In this document: positions 34,086 through 45,800 of the stretch, in pieces
How the letters are laid out: each line of letters begins with the position of its first letter
How positions within the stretch are numbered: position 1 is the first letter of the stretch
Source: Aaosphaeria pasadenensis
Taxonomy: Eukaryota; Ascomycota; Dothideomycetes; Pleosporales
NCBI GenBank assembly: GCA_022813625.1
Contig: JAKLMB010000046.1
Span: 124,001-188,000 of the forward strand
DNA: 64,000 nucleotides
Direction: 5' to 3'
Notes under the pieces: generated by a model
What the model saw: only the letters and a program-made list of their open reading frames with translations
What the model was told of the DNA's origin: nothing
The model's database searches: none
Position numbers and translations under genes: made by a program

Positions 34086-35387
34086 ATGGCCAGCGATTCG
34101 TTCGAGGTAGCCATCGTAGGAGGTGGTATAATAGGTGTGATCACCGCTCTAGGACTACAGCGCCGAGGCATCAAAACGACTATTTACGAGCGAGCCCCCA
34201 CGTGGCACGAGGTCAGCGCAGGGTTCGCGTTCACTCGGGCAGCCCGGGAGTGCATGGAGCGGATAGACCCCGGACTGGTAGAGGTACTGGGCAGCATCAG
34301 CCAAAAGACGGACGCCAACACCTGCAACAGCTACTGGGATGGCTACCACCCGCGGACACTGGAGGAAGCCGAAGATGAGACCAAGTCGCTACTCTTTCGT
34401 ACCCCAACCCATAACATGGACTATTGGGGCTGCGTACGTTCCCAATTCCTGCATGGCATGGCTGCCCTACTGCCTGAAGGATCGGTCAAATTCAAGAAGC
34501 AGCTCGCGAGCTATGAGGATGACGACAAAAATGGCAAGGTCGTCCTGAAGTTCGACGACGGCAGCACAGAAAAAGCTAATGTGTTGGTGGGATGCGATGG
34601 CATCCATTCCGCTACCCGCAGGGCTATGTTCGGTGCCGATCACCCAGCTAGCGAGCCTGTTTACGCACACCAAGTCGCCTACCGAACCATGGTCCCCATA
34701 GATGTTGGCGTTGAAGCCCTTGGTAGTAAAACGGCTGTGAGCGCCTGTATTCAGACTGGACCGGACGCGGCCATACTGTCGTATCCCGTCATGAGCGGAA
34801 CTCTGCTCAACATTGCTGTTTTTGCCCATGATTTCGAGCCAGATAGTTTCCCCGACCCAACCAGAATGGTAGCCCCTGCGAAACGCGAGGAACTCCAACG
34901 TCTCCTCGAGGGATTTTCTCCACACCTCGCCAACATCTGGAAGGTATATCCCGAAGATAGTCTCGTGAAGTGGGGACTATTCGATACAGCCAGCAACCCA
35001 CCCCCAACGTACGCTCAGGGACGCGTGTGTATCATGGGCGACGCCGCACATGGTAGCACTCCGTTCCTAGGTGCGGGTGCCTGCACTGGAGTCGAAGATG
35101 CCCTCGTGCTCTGCACGATGCTGGAATTTGTACAGCAGAATAGAAGAACGCCACAAAGCGCAGGTGGAGACAATTTATTGAGAGAGTCACTCCAGGCGTA
35201 CAGTCGGGCGAGGATGGAGCGCGGTCAATGGGTCGCCCGGAACTCACGGGAGATAGGTGATTGTTACATGTGGCGATTTGGTCCAACAGGGCGCGACACC
35301 AAGAAATTTAGCGAAAAGCTTAGCAAAGCGTATCATTACATCACAAACTACGACGTCTTGGGCGCAGTGGAAATTCCGGCTTGCTGA
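34086..35387 (+). CDS. FAD-dependent monooxygenase, salicylate hydroxylase-like (group A)
   Basis: Intronless, 433 residues; the start at 34086 has a good CGACCATGG context and directly precedes the FAD fold, although the frame is open further upstream. Motifs in order: dinucleotide-binding VGGGIIG (residues 11-17) with Glu at the end of strand 2 (YERAPTW), the DG motif GCDGIHSATRR (Asp 171), and the GD motif MGDAAHGSTPFLGAG (Asp 319). In azaphilone and related pathways such enzymes (AzaH, AfoD, TropB, SorbC types) hydroxylate and often dearomatise the phenolic aldehyde from an NR-PKS. Position next to the NR-PKS supports that role here. Confidence 0.9.
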   Translation: MASDSFEVAIVGGGIIGVITALGLQRRGIKTTIYERAPTWHEVSAGFAFTRAARECMERIDPGLVEVLGSISQKTDANTCNSYWDGYHPRTLEEAEDETKSLLFRTPTHNMDYWGCVRSQFLHGMAALLPEGSVKFKKQLASYEDDDKNGKVVLKFDDGSTEKANVLVGCDGIHSATRRAMFGADHPASEPVYAHQVAYRTMVPIDVGVEALGSKTAVSACIQTGPDAAILSYPVMSGTLLNIAVFAHDFEPDSFPDPTRMVAPAKREELQRLLEGFSPHLANIWKVYPEDSLVKWGLFDTASNPPPTYAQGRVCIMGDAAHGSTPFLGAGACTGVEDALVLCTMLEFVQQNRRTPQSAGGDNLLRESLQAYSRARMERGQWVARNSREIGDCYMWRFGPTGRDTKKFSEKLSKAYHYITNYDVLGAVEIPAC

Positions 35388-35781
35388 TTTGAGAAGAAGG
35401 GTATGGACAAAATAAACTCCGTAGACAAGTAGCATAGAATTGAAGGGTAATTTGATGTCGGTTTACCATAGGAATTACTCTTCGCTCCGTTCGTAGTCCA
35501 CTTAGGTAGGTACTCTAATGGTCATCATTCAAACATTGTCAATTCAAATTTCTAACATTAAAGGACAATCCATATATTCAGAAACATTTTATGAGAATTG
35601 AAAATTGAGCTAGAAGAATTATGATCTATTCTCTTTCTATGAATCCAGCATGCATTATCTGAATGGTCCAGAATATCGCCAACACTATGCCACCCGCCAG
35701 GCAACGGTAAAAGTCTTATTTGAATATTATCCTCCAAATGTGTTCGCATGCGTATTCACATGCGACTAGGATCAGTGGGAT
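35388..35781. other. Convergent intergenic region
   Basis: Shared 3' flank of the monooxygenase and the SnoaL-like gene, 394 bp, fairly AT-rich, no gene or repeat seen. Confidence 0.4.
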
Positions 35782-36264
35782 CTACTCCGCGTTTTCGGGT
35801 TTCATGATTGCCCTGTTTCCTTCGCCCCAGACATGGTGGGACTGCATCTTCTTCAATCTCCATTCGTCGTCGGTCTTGACGGCATCACAGGCGTAGATGG
35901 CACCGGCAGTGTATTTGTTGGGACCAGGTTCAAATCCCTTTCCGAGCACGCAGTGCACGGAGGTGGCTGTGAAGGTGACGCGTGCGGTGGTCGGTGTGTC
36001 TACGCTAACACGCATGTTGGAGAGGTAGTGCACCGTGTCGAGGTTGTTTGCAATGTGGTTTAAGACTTTGGACTTGAGCTCATCGCGACCATCACAGATC
36101 TTGTCCGCGATGTTGGTATATACATCCTCTGTGGTCGCCGAATCGAGGAGAGACATGTCGGCGTGATCGATACTAGCGAACGCCCGGTAGCATGCGTCGA
36201 TAACGAGTTCGCGATCATTGAGAGGTGGACCAGCCAGCTGGGCGGGGAGGGGAGTGCCGTGCAT
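35782..36264 (-). CDS. SnoaL-like/NTF2-fold small protein
   Basis: 160 residues, single exon. The pattern (helix RELVIDACYRAFASIDHADMSLL, central TEDVYTNI, strand-rich second half with RVTFTATSVHCVLGKGF and DEWRLKKMQSHHVWGEGN) fits the SnoaL/NTF2-like alpha+beta barrel fold. Fold members in polyketide clusters act as cyclases, dehydratases or isomerases, while others are only binding proteins. A conserved His pair (SHHVW) near the C-terminus may line the pocket. Lying between the monooxygenase and the MDR gene, it is a likely tailoring protein of the pathway; the exact step cannot be assigned. Confidence 0.75.
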   Translation of the reverse strand: MHGTPLPAQLAGPPLNDRELVIDACYRAFASIDHADMSLLDSATTEDVYTNIADKICDGRDELKSKVLNHIANNLDTVHYLSNMRVSVDTPTTARVTFTATSVHCVLGKGFEPGPNKYTAGAIYACDAVKTDDEWRLKKMQSHHVWGEGNRAIMKPENAE

Positions 36265-37339
36265 GTTGGAGGGTAAATATGATGGAGAAAGTAGTGATTG
36301 AGGAGAGTAAGTAGAGTGAAACTTGGGATTGGAATTAAGAAGTTTGTGACTTTGGTTTTGTTGCTCTTCGACAGTTTCAAGTAGCCGTATGTACTTCTCT
36401 CATGCCTCTTATTACATATAAATAGGGTTACTAACGTAATGATATTGAATACTACCCGATCTAGTCCGTGTATTAACGTATGTGTAGTACTCGGTCTCCG
36501 CCAGTACAGTCTGCAAGGTAGCTATGCAATTCGATGAATGCCGATCGTTCTGTAGCATACACATGCAATGTAGACCGCATAATTTTAGTTTGGTGGAGTT
36601 ATCAAAGTGGGATAGCATATGACTGTGAAAACGGTCGAAACGTAGTGAGGTCCCTAACGGTAGTGATATGCCATTCCATCGCCTATCGGTCTTCAAGAAG
36701 GCATTCAGGCCAATGTGGATCATTTGAATTATGAGGACCCGTTAACCACCAATTGGAGTTCTGTGACTTTTTTCATTGTTAGGTTTTGATGATCTTAATG
36801 CAGGTCGGTGGCGATCCCGGCACAGTGGGAGATGTTAGAGATGTTGCCGACTGCATTCCCAGGGGTCACGTCGATCTCGCCTTTGCTTGAATCCCTACAA
36901 CCTCGGATCCTTTCATAGTGCCCCCGAACCCCGGGATTGGTGCTGGAAAGCCAGTCGCATATTGCTCCTGTTGCAGATTATTTGTTACAAGTACTTTCTC
37001 CCTGGTCTGTTGTCTGCAAGGGCATGTCATGTAAGTTGTAACCAAGCGAGGCGTCAGCACCTAAAAGTGACTACATGTATATTTGGTAAGGATGGGACCT
37101 AGTAGAGTGCCCCGTGCGATGTAAATATGAAATAATTACTTTAGGCCTCTGCATTTATTATTATCCAATTCAAATGAATCTTCTTACTTGAATCTAGGAG
37201 ATTGTATATTGTACTTGAACTAGGCCGTCTCGCACTTTATTTATTTTATTATTCCATCTCTATCCATCTGGCACACAGAGACACAAACATATACAGATAC
37301 ACATACGCACACGTATACACACCAAAGACAGAGCACACC
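36265..37339. promoter_or_regulatory. Divergent promoter of SnoaL-like and MDR genes
   Basis: About 1.07 kb without a supported gene. Contains TACTACCCGATCTAG at 36450-36464, which matches at 14 of 15 positions a word in the MFS/HR-PKS divergent promoter (42038-42052). This is a candidate binding site for a cluster regulator. Confidence 0.4.
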
Positions 37340-38404
37340 ATGGTCCAGGTTCAAGACCCCCAGAACAGAGCGGCGTGGATGACAGAGCCCAAAAAAGCGA
37401 CCCTCGATATCAAGTCAACGCCCTACACCCCACCAGGCCCTGGCCAAATGGTTGTTCGCAATAATGCCCTTGGAATCAACCCAATTGACTGGCTCAAGCA
37501 GATGCTAGGCGATGGCATCTTGGGATACGTGAAATACCCCATCGTCCTTGGGGAGGACATTGCAGGCACAGTCACGGCGGTTGGGGAGGGCGTGACTCGC
37601 TTCAAGGTTGGCGACAGGGTGCTGGCTGTTGGAGGCGCCATCAGCAATAATGATGCCACTCAGGGAGGCTTCCAGCTCTACACTAGAGTCAATCAGTCAT
37701 TCACCACTCCAATTCCCGACGATATTACTTTCGAGCAGGCCTGCGCGCTACCGTTGGCTCTACTCACCGCATCTCAGGGTTTGTTCGCCAAAAACCAACT
37801 CAATCTTGATCAGCCCACCGTCCCAGCTCGCCCTCGTCCTGATGATGTTGTCATCATTGCGGCTGGAGCATCCGCCGTAGGGAGCTCTGCCATTCAACTA
37901 GCAGTCTCTGCCGGCTACCAAGTCATCTCAACATCCTCTCCTAAAAACTTTGACTACGTCAAGGCACTCGGCGCTTCACAGGTCTTCGATTATAAAAGCT
38001 CCACCCTAGCCGAAGACATCCTTGCCGCCATCAAGGGTCGCCCGCTCTCCGGTTGCTACTCCATTGGCAACGGCACTGCCGACATCTTTGCCTCTGTCAT
38101 CACCGCCCACGCACAGGACGGTTCTGCGCCAACCAGCATGCGCATCGCTCTCGCCGAGGGCAAGCACAGCATCGAAAAGGATAACAGTGCCGGGATAGAG
38201 ATCAACTTCATCATCAATGACATCTCCCCTGAGGGTCCTGCCCGGCACGTGTTCGAGCAGTATCTTCCCGCTGCCCTTGCACAGCGCCAATTCGTGCCCA
38301 AGCCTGAACCTGAGGTCGTTGGCCACGGATTGGAAAAGCTACAGGACGCTTTTATGATACACAAGCAGGGCGTATCAGCGAAGAAGATTGTTATTACCAT
38401 TTGA
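37340..38404 (+). CDS. Zinc-independent MDR oxidoreductase (CipB/enoyl-reductase-like)
   Basis: 354 residues, intronless. GroES-like N-terminal half: PGQMVVRNNALGINPIDWLK, then PIVLGEDIAGTVTAVGEGV and FKVGDRVLAVG. The Rossmann half shows IIAAGASAVGSSAIQLA for NAD(P)H binding and YKSSTLAEDILAAI. The catalytic zinc Cys/His set is absent, as in the quinone-oxidoreductase and CipB-like branch; the trans-acting enoyl reductases of fungal PKSs (LovC type) belong to the same superfamily. Because the HR-PKS has its own intact ER domain, this protein more likely reduces a later intermediate, for example an enone (inference). Divergent from the SnoaL-like gene. Confidence 0.85.
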   Translation: MVQVQDPQNRAAWMTEPKKATLDIKSTPYTPPGPGQMVVRNNALGINPIDWLKQMLGDGILGYVKYPIVLGEDIAGTVTAVGEGVTRFKVGDRVLAVGGAISNNDATQGGFQLYTRVNQSFTTPIPDDITFEQACALPLALLTASQGLFAKNQLNLDQPTVPARPRPDDVVIIAAGASAVGSSAIQLAVSAGYQVISTSSPKNFDYVKALGASQVFDYKSSTLAEDILAAIKGRPLSGCYSIGNGTADIFASVITAHAQDGSAPTSMRIALAEGKHSIEKDNSAGIEINFIINDISPEGPARHVFEQYLPAALAQRQFVPKPEPEVVGHGLEKLQDAFMIHKQGVSAKKIVITI

Positions 38405-38851
38405 AGGGCTGGGGCTTTGGGAGCTCGGTTGTATGATTGGGGCTGATTTACTCATTGCCTTTGGCTAAATAGTCTTTGTTGTTGAGAATCAATATAATTT
38501 TATGGATCGATGCGTATAACCTTTGATGAATAATGGCCACGTATAGACTGTGATGGAACATTGCAGCTTCTTGATGACATTTACATAACAATAGACTAGA
38601 ACAGTATCTTCTGGCAATTTAGGAAGAATTGACTGATTGCATGTTAGCATTATTCTATTATACGTTGGTAGTCTCTTGGGAACGACTACGTTATTACTTT
38701 ATCGAAAATTATCAAGCGCTCAACACTGTTATTACTTGGAATCAAATTTGTATAGATAATTGTTCTATGTACACTAAATATGGACAACGAGAAAAACATA
38801 AGAAAAGCGGTAATTACAAACTGCATGAACCATTGAATTCTAGCGTATGCT
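38405..38851. other. Convergent intergenic region
   Basis: 447 bp between the MDR gene and the 3' end of the MFS gene. AT-rich, no supported gene or repeat; presumably two 3' untranslated regions. Confidence 0.4.
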
Positions 38852-41034
38852 TCATGCTTGCGAAGTGTCTGACGATGCTGTGGCCGGGCGCGTTACCCGG
38901 AACTCTATTGCAATTCGGGTGAATTGCCATGCCTTGGCCTTCACGGTCTCCTGCCCAGACGATGCATCAGACATATTGCTCTTCTCCTTCACCAGCGCTT
39001 CAGACGAGGAGTAAGACGGCGTTGGGGAGGCATTGTCAAGGTCTTTCGTCGCGAGCCTGATATCCTTCCAGCCCAGGCCAGTAGCGAATCCCAACGTGAC
39101 CAAAGCCAGTGCGATGCCGAGGTAGAAGACCTGGCTGATGGCGCCGTTGAAGCATTCGAGGGCTGCGACTAACGCGTCACCTTGTAAGAGCTCTCGAACC
39201 CCGTGTTCGCCCGCTTGAACAATGGTTTCTGGGTCTATTCCCAGGTCACCAGTGCGCTGTTGGAGCTCTAGACGCAGTCCGTTATTGAAGATTGCATTGG
39301 CAGCCACGAGCCAGGTGGCAGCACCAATGTCCTGGCAGAAAAGGACGATGGTCATTGCAATAGGTATCTGGGTCGCAGGAACACAGTTTTGGACTGCTAT
39401 GTAAGGCTGCCGAGACAGATAGGACGCAAAGTCAGCGTATTTGTGGTGAATATTGCTTATCACAGAAGGAACTTACGATCGATACCATTGCACCGCTGCC
39501 GGCACCGAAGAGAATTTGGTAGCCGATCCATCTTGGGACTGGTGTCGTAGGGGTGAACGTCGACATGAGGCCATAGCCAATTGCAGAGATGGCGGCGCCT
39601 ACAAGGTTCCAGGGAAGATAGTAGCCGAACTTTTCGCTCATTGTTCCAGCAAGAACGGCGAAAAGAAGCAGGCCCAGTGTAGTGGGCAGGATATGTACTC
39701 CACTCATTAAGGGCGAGTTGTCGTGAATGGTTTGAAAGTACATGGCGAGATAATACTCGGATACGAGGACGGAGGCCAGGAGGAAGAACAAGGTCGCCGC
39801 TGCGGACCAAATTATCCTGTTTTTGAGGAGCGCCATTGGAATCATGGCTTCATCTTTCTGTCGGTACTCCCAAACGAAGAAAGCAACGAAGAAGAGGAGG
39901 CCGCCAATGATGAGACCGATGACTACCGAGCTACTCCACGAGTATCTAGTGCCACCCCACTGCAGGCCTAATAGGAGCAATATGGCTGCAGGTGCAATCA
40001 GAAAAATTCCTGGAAGATCTAAGGACTTCATGGCTGTGCCAATGATCTGACGAGGGGGTAACTTAGGAGTCACCTCGGGAATACGAGAGAGAAGAAGTAG
40101 TATCAGAAACACGGCACCAAGTGGAAGATTGATGTAAAAGCCTGCAAAGTAATATCAGCAAAGTTAGCGAAAGGAACAAGCAGTCTGCGAACAACAACCC
40201 AGGAGAGAGATTCCAGATCAGAGAACGAGATTCGGATTACTCACACCAACGCCATGACACATAGGTGGTGAATGCACCGCCGATAATAGGTCCTAAAGCA
40301 ATACCCGACTGACCGATGCCCATATTGATTCCTAAGGCCTTGGCCTGCTTATGAGGCGGCAACACACTCGCGAGGATAGCGAGAGCGCCGGTCGAGATAC
40401 CTGCCGCACCCGCACCCGCGATGGCTCTGCCGACGATAAACATAGCCGAAGACGTAGCTGCTCCAGCAATCACTGATCCAAGCTCAAAGATGATGAAAAA
40501 TGTGAGGAAGGTGAACTGGAGTGTGAGATTGGAATTTAGCTATACTCCTTCGTCTCTTTGGCATAGAGGTGACCAGAATGGATCGGAATAGAGATAACCC
40601 ACCTTCGTGTTAAATTGAGAGAACAACTTGCCAGTCAGTGGCCTAATGGCAGCATTTCCAAGTTGATAGGCCCCTCCATACCATCCAAGATCAGCAAGAG
40701 AATTGAACTCGGCGGTGATGGCTGGACTCGCGGTAGCGACAATGCACGTATCGAGAAAGAAGAGAAAGTAGGCGATGGTGACAGGTATCAAGACAGTCCA
40801 GAGGGCCACGCCTGAAGGATATCTTTGTTCTCCCTGGTTGTCTCCGGAATGCTGAGATATTGCGTCGAACCATCTATCGCTTGAGTCTGTATTAATTGAT
40901 GTCGTGTCTATCGATTTAGAACTGTTTGATTTTGTAAAGATTGTCTTTGAATCGATTGACCCCGTCTCGTCTGGCCCCACCAGGTAGCTGTTGGGCCTTT
41001 CTGGGTAGCTTCTACATCTCTTCAAATGGCTCAT
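38852..41034 (-). CDS. MFS multidrug-type exporter (DHA2/14-spanner family)
   Basis: Exons 41034-40603, 40515-40245, 40141-39477 and 39406-38852 give 640 residues with GT-AG introns of 87, 103 and 70 nt. I start at MSHLKRC because a hydrophilic tail leads from it into helix 1; upstream in-frame Met codons exist. Motifs: FFLDTCIVATASPAITAEF (helix 1), LGWYGGAYQLGNAA, GRAIAGAGAAGISTG, GPIIGGAFTTYVSWRW (antiporter motif C) continuing over the intron into CFYINLPLGAVFL. This is the 14-helix drug:H+ antiporter group that typically exports secondary metabolites and gives self-resistance. Its place between MDR and HR-PKS genes makes it the probable product exporter. Confidence 0.9.
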
Positions 41035-42812
41035 GATTGAGGTAAAACAATGGCAAATCTGGGCGTGCTGGGTGTTGGGAGTGTAAATGAAATTGTTCAG
41101 CACTTGTCGATGATATGAAGGCAATTCAAGCGTCCACATTCGGGAGCTTAGGATTGAAATCAAGATCAAGTTTGAGCAAGAGATTGGAAATTGCTGTTTG
41201 AAGGTGTGCGGGGTTTGTTGTACATGATACGTCCACTCCTCCAACATAGATCATCACGGAGGAGTACGAAGCTTCCAGTGCATGGGCACTAGCATTCCAT
41301 GTGTTTCTCCATATCACATAAACACTAGACTTTCGGGTCAAAAGCTTCCATTTCAGCTAATTGATCCAAGTGTTGTTACCAGAAAAGCAAACGGAAAGAT
41401 TGCACCCCAGAGATGCAGGGTCATTTGCTTCAGGTACCGCACAGGGTCGACCGTTCCAATGATTGTATCAAGGATTGTGAAAGGGCTATCACGGACAGAT
41501 CATTTGTTCCTGCATCAACATCCTTGCGTAACAGAGAGGTTGGAGGTGCATATCTACAACCTGTGGGCCTCAATTACCTTATCCAATCTGTACGCGTACT
41601 AAACATCGTGTACAGCTGAAAGACACCAGTGATCTACACCAACATGGATAACCACAATGCACCAGGGATGTTCCAAGTACTAATTCTAATCATCCTTGTA
41701 CCTAACGCCCCACACTGGTGTCGGAAAGTTGAAACGAAATGACACAATGGAGGACACTTCCCTGCACGCTACTATGTCCTGGCAGCTGAATAGGTTAATT
41801 GCCTTAAGCTTTGCTCTTACCAGGGAGATGGCTTAGCATCTGCTCGAAGTCCGATGCGTGTGCTCGTCAAAGGGTATGGTCCACAATTATCGCTTGAGGC
41901 AAAGTACGAGAAAATGAGTTGATTTGTTCGGGTAGTTATGCCTTGCACCCAACAACTCTAACTAGAACAAGCTTATCTCGGCACCTACGAATGCGGCTAA
42001 ACCATATGTATTGCTCTTAACGCGATCTACGTAGAATTACTACCCGATCCAGGTATAGGATAAACATGCATCTAACCAACAGCCCGACAGTCCAACGTGC
42101 CGCCTCTTTTGTTCGGAAACGATTCCACCTCAAACCCTGTCAATTACTTTGCTTGAAGGCCGACCCGGAGTTGGCTGAGGTCTACCTTCATCCCTCTTCC
42201 CATCCTCAATCACCTCCCGCATCAGCTGCTGAAGAGAAGTAGCTGTGCACTTCGGTGCCTATCATTCGGATACCAATGCATTGGGGAGATGGGTCAATGC
42301 TCCAGGAAAAATTCGTATCGTAATCAAGCTGCCTGTGCGCAGTCCACGCTAGCCTTGGGAAGTTGTGAATATGGAAATGTCGCCTCATTCATGATTCATC
42401 TCGGGAAGCGTACGACGAGCTCCCATGCCAGTCCACATCATGGAAATCAATTATGATAATGTTGAACTACAAGTATGTACGAGTGTTCCACGAAGGCCAA
42501 CTAGACCTCATGTGGTATATATGTGTTCCGATCAGAGAAACATGCACAAGCCTTAATGGACGCTTCTCTCTACTATTCCCCACCCACATGAACTCGCAGT
42601 TTGATCCATTTCATCAAGCTGCTGATTCTATCTAACACCCACCAGGTAGTTCTTTCAAAGATTAGAGTATCGTTGGCTCTTTTTTCTTTGTGCAGTGCGC
42701 AATTGTTACATCTTAATATTTTCTAACTACATCCTATTATATTCAATCTGTCCATATTATCTTCCCGGTGACTAGAGCACTATATAACTTTCCCGTTATA
42801 ACCTTATCAACT
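41035..42812. promoter_or_regulatory. Long divergent promoter of MFS exporter and HR-PKS
   Basis: About 1.8 kb, the longest spacer in the cluster, with no supported gene. It has ACTACCCGA at 42039-42047 and the same word inverted (TCGGGTAGT) at 41928-41936. Short frames here lack coding features. Confidence 0.4.
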
Positions 42813-45800
42813 ATGGACTACGTCGACAACGAAGAGTGGGCAAGTGAGCCCATTGCTATCATTGGCATGAGCTGCAAATTTTCAGGCGGCGCAAGTAGCC
42901 CAGAAAAGCTATGGGACCTCATGGCTTGCGGTCGGACTGGCTGGAGTGAAATCCCAAAAGATCGGTTTGACTTAAAGGGAGTCTACCACCCTAATCATGA
43001 GAGAACCAGCACGGTACGTACTAGTGAATTGCGATAGCTCTAAAAGCTTGTTGACGAAGGTATCTAGTCACACGTAAAAGGTGGCCACTTCCTGGACGAA
43101 GATGTTGCAGCCTTCGACGCCGCATTCTTCAACTACTCGGCGGAGATGGCACAGGTCGTGGACCCACAATTCCGGCTCCAACTCGAATCCACGTATGAAG
43201 CCCTTGAAAACGGTATGTTTTCATTCATTCTTTGATGTCAAGTCATTGACTTCGTGACTGATTCGAAGTATAGCTGGCTTGCCTCTCGCGAAGGTGATGG
43301 GAACCCAGACATCTGTCTTTGCTGGTGTTTTCACCCACGACTATCAAGACCAGATTATAAGAGATGAGGACCGGCTACCACGTTTCAACGTAGTGGGGAC
43401 TTGGAGCCCCATGTCTTCAAACCGAATTTCGCATTTTTACGATTTCCGCGGTGCCAGTATGACCTTGGAGACAGGGTGCTCGACAACTTTAGTCGCACTA
43501 CACCAGGCCATACAGACCTTGCGCAACCGCGAAGCCGACATGTCCATGGTGACTGGATCCAACGTTATGCTCAACCCAGATACATTCAAAGCAATTGGTT
43601 CCCTAGGCATGCTGTCTCCTGACGGCAGATCGTGGGCCTTCGACTCCCGCGCCAACGGCTACGGTCGTGGTGAGGGTGTTGCGACCGTGATTGTCAAGCG
43701 CCTATCAGATGCACTAGCAGCCAATGATCCCATAAGAGCAGTTATCCGTGAGACAGCCCTGAACCAGGATGGAAAAACGGACACTATAACAACTCCATCT
43801 GGCTCTGCCCAAGTCGATCTTATGCGCGAATGCTACCGTCGCGCTGGCCTAGATCCCCGAGGTACCCAGTATTTCGAAGCTCATGGCACTGGAACGCCTA
43901 CCGGTGATCCCATCGAGGCCAGTGCAATGGCCGCCATATTCGCCAATAGTGAGGGCCGTGAAAGAGAGGCTAACTACCTGCACATTGGCTCTGTCAAGAC
44001 CAACGTTGGCCATACTGAAGCGGCTTCTGGCCTAGCTGCCATCATCAAGGGCGTCCTTTGCCTAGAGAAGGAATTGCTTCCACCATCTGTAAATTTGGAG
44101 ACGCCCAATCCAAAGCTCAAGCTCGATGAGTGGCGTCTTAAGATAGTCAGAGAATTGCAGTCCTGGCCGAAGAGTTTAGTCGACGGGCCGAATCGTTTAT
44201 CAGTCAACAACTTCGGATACGGCGGTGCAAATGCCCACGTCATCATGGAGAGCGCCGATCCGTGGACCTCAACGCCAGAATTGGACTTTGGAGATACCAA
44301 TGACCACGACAACGATGAGGAAACTGACGATGCTAAAGTGCTCGTGCTCAGTGCCCGTGACGAACGAGGTTGCCAGCAAATGGTGTCCGATCTCCGAGAG
44401 TATTTGAAGAACCATGAGTCGCTTGATCATAAGGCCTCAAAGGCGCTTTTGAGCAATCTCAGTTACACTCTAGGCGAGCGAAGAACTCTCTTCCAATGGG
44501 TTGCGGCATACCAGGTGCGGCTCAATAACCACGGAACACTCGACGCCGCCATCCAGGCCCTTGACACGCCTCGTTTCAAGCCTGCACGCCGACCAGCAAA
44601 CAGCCCCCGCATTGGGATGATCTTCACGGGTCAAGGTGCTCAGTGGTATGCCATGGGACGCGAACTCCTTTCTTCTTATCCAATTTTCCGTCAGTCTATC
44701 GACGAGGCTGAGGCCCACTTGCGCGCCTTTGGCGCCGAGTGGTCGCTCATTGAAGAATTGAATCGCGATAAGGCGACAACTAAGGTCCATACCACGAATA
44801 TCAGCATCCCCATTTGCGTGGCCTTGCAAATTGCCTTAGTACAGCTGCTGGGATCGTGGGGTATTCAGCCCACCGCTGTCACGAGCCACTCGTCCGGCGA
44901 GATCTCCGCTGCCTACGCCGTGGGTGCCCTTACGCATCGTCAAGCCATGGCTGCAGCCTACTGGCGGGCCGTCCTCGCAGCAGATGAATCAAAGCGCCCA
45001 TCTGGCGCCCCTGCGGGTGCTATGGCTGCTGTTGGCCTTGGGGCGGAGGCAGCCAAGTCCTACATCGACAAAGTCTCAGATAGTAACGGAAAGGCTGTCA
45101 TTGCATGCGTCAACAGTCCCCAGAGTGTCACTGTTTCTGGCGATTCTAGTGCTGTCCAGGAAATTGAAGACATGTGCAAGAAGGATGGCGTGTTTGCGCG
45201 TAAGCTCAAGGTCCAGCAGGCCTACCACTCCCATCACATGGATCACTTCGCTGAGGCCTACTGCGAGCACCTTCGACTCGAGATGTTCAAGGATGCAAAC
45301 AAACACCAAGCTCCGAAAGAACTGAAGGCGATCTTCTCGTCGGCAGTTACAGGGGGTCGTATGACCAATCTGAAAGACATCGCGCACCCGGACCATTGGG
45401 TCGGTAGTCTAGTTGGAGCAGTGGAATTCGTAGACGCCTTCACAGATATGGTTCTAGGTGATCTTGATGATCCATCGGGCAGGAGTGTCGATGTTTTGCT
45501 CGAAGTTGGCCCCCATACCGCACTGGGAGGCCCCATCCGGGAGATCTTATCACTGGCTGAGTTTGAGGGCATCGATCTTCCTTATTGGGGCGCACTTGTA
45601 CGTGACGAGCACGCCGGAGACAGCATGCGCTCGGCTGCCTGCAACTTATTCCGCGAAGGGCTGCCGTTGAATATGAGCGAGATCAACTTTCCTGTCTCGG
45701 CTTGTGACGACGAAGGTCCTCGCGTTTTGACCGACCTGCCGTCATACCCTTGGAACCACACTATGCGCCACTGGCAAGAGGCACGAGTTAATCGGGCAAT

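Noticed and set aside
37340..38404. Assignment as a trans-acting enoyl reductase for the HR-PKS
   Set aside because: The HR-PKS has its own intact ER domain with a good nucleotide-binding motif, so a trans ER is not needed; a later reduction step is more likely.
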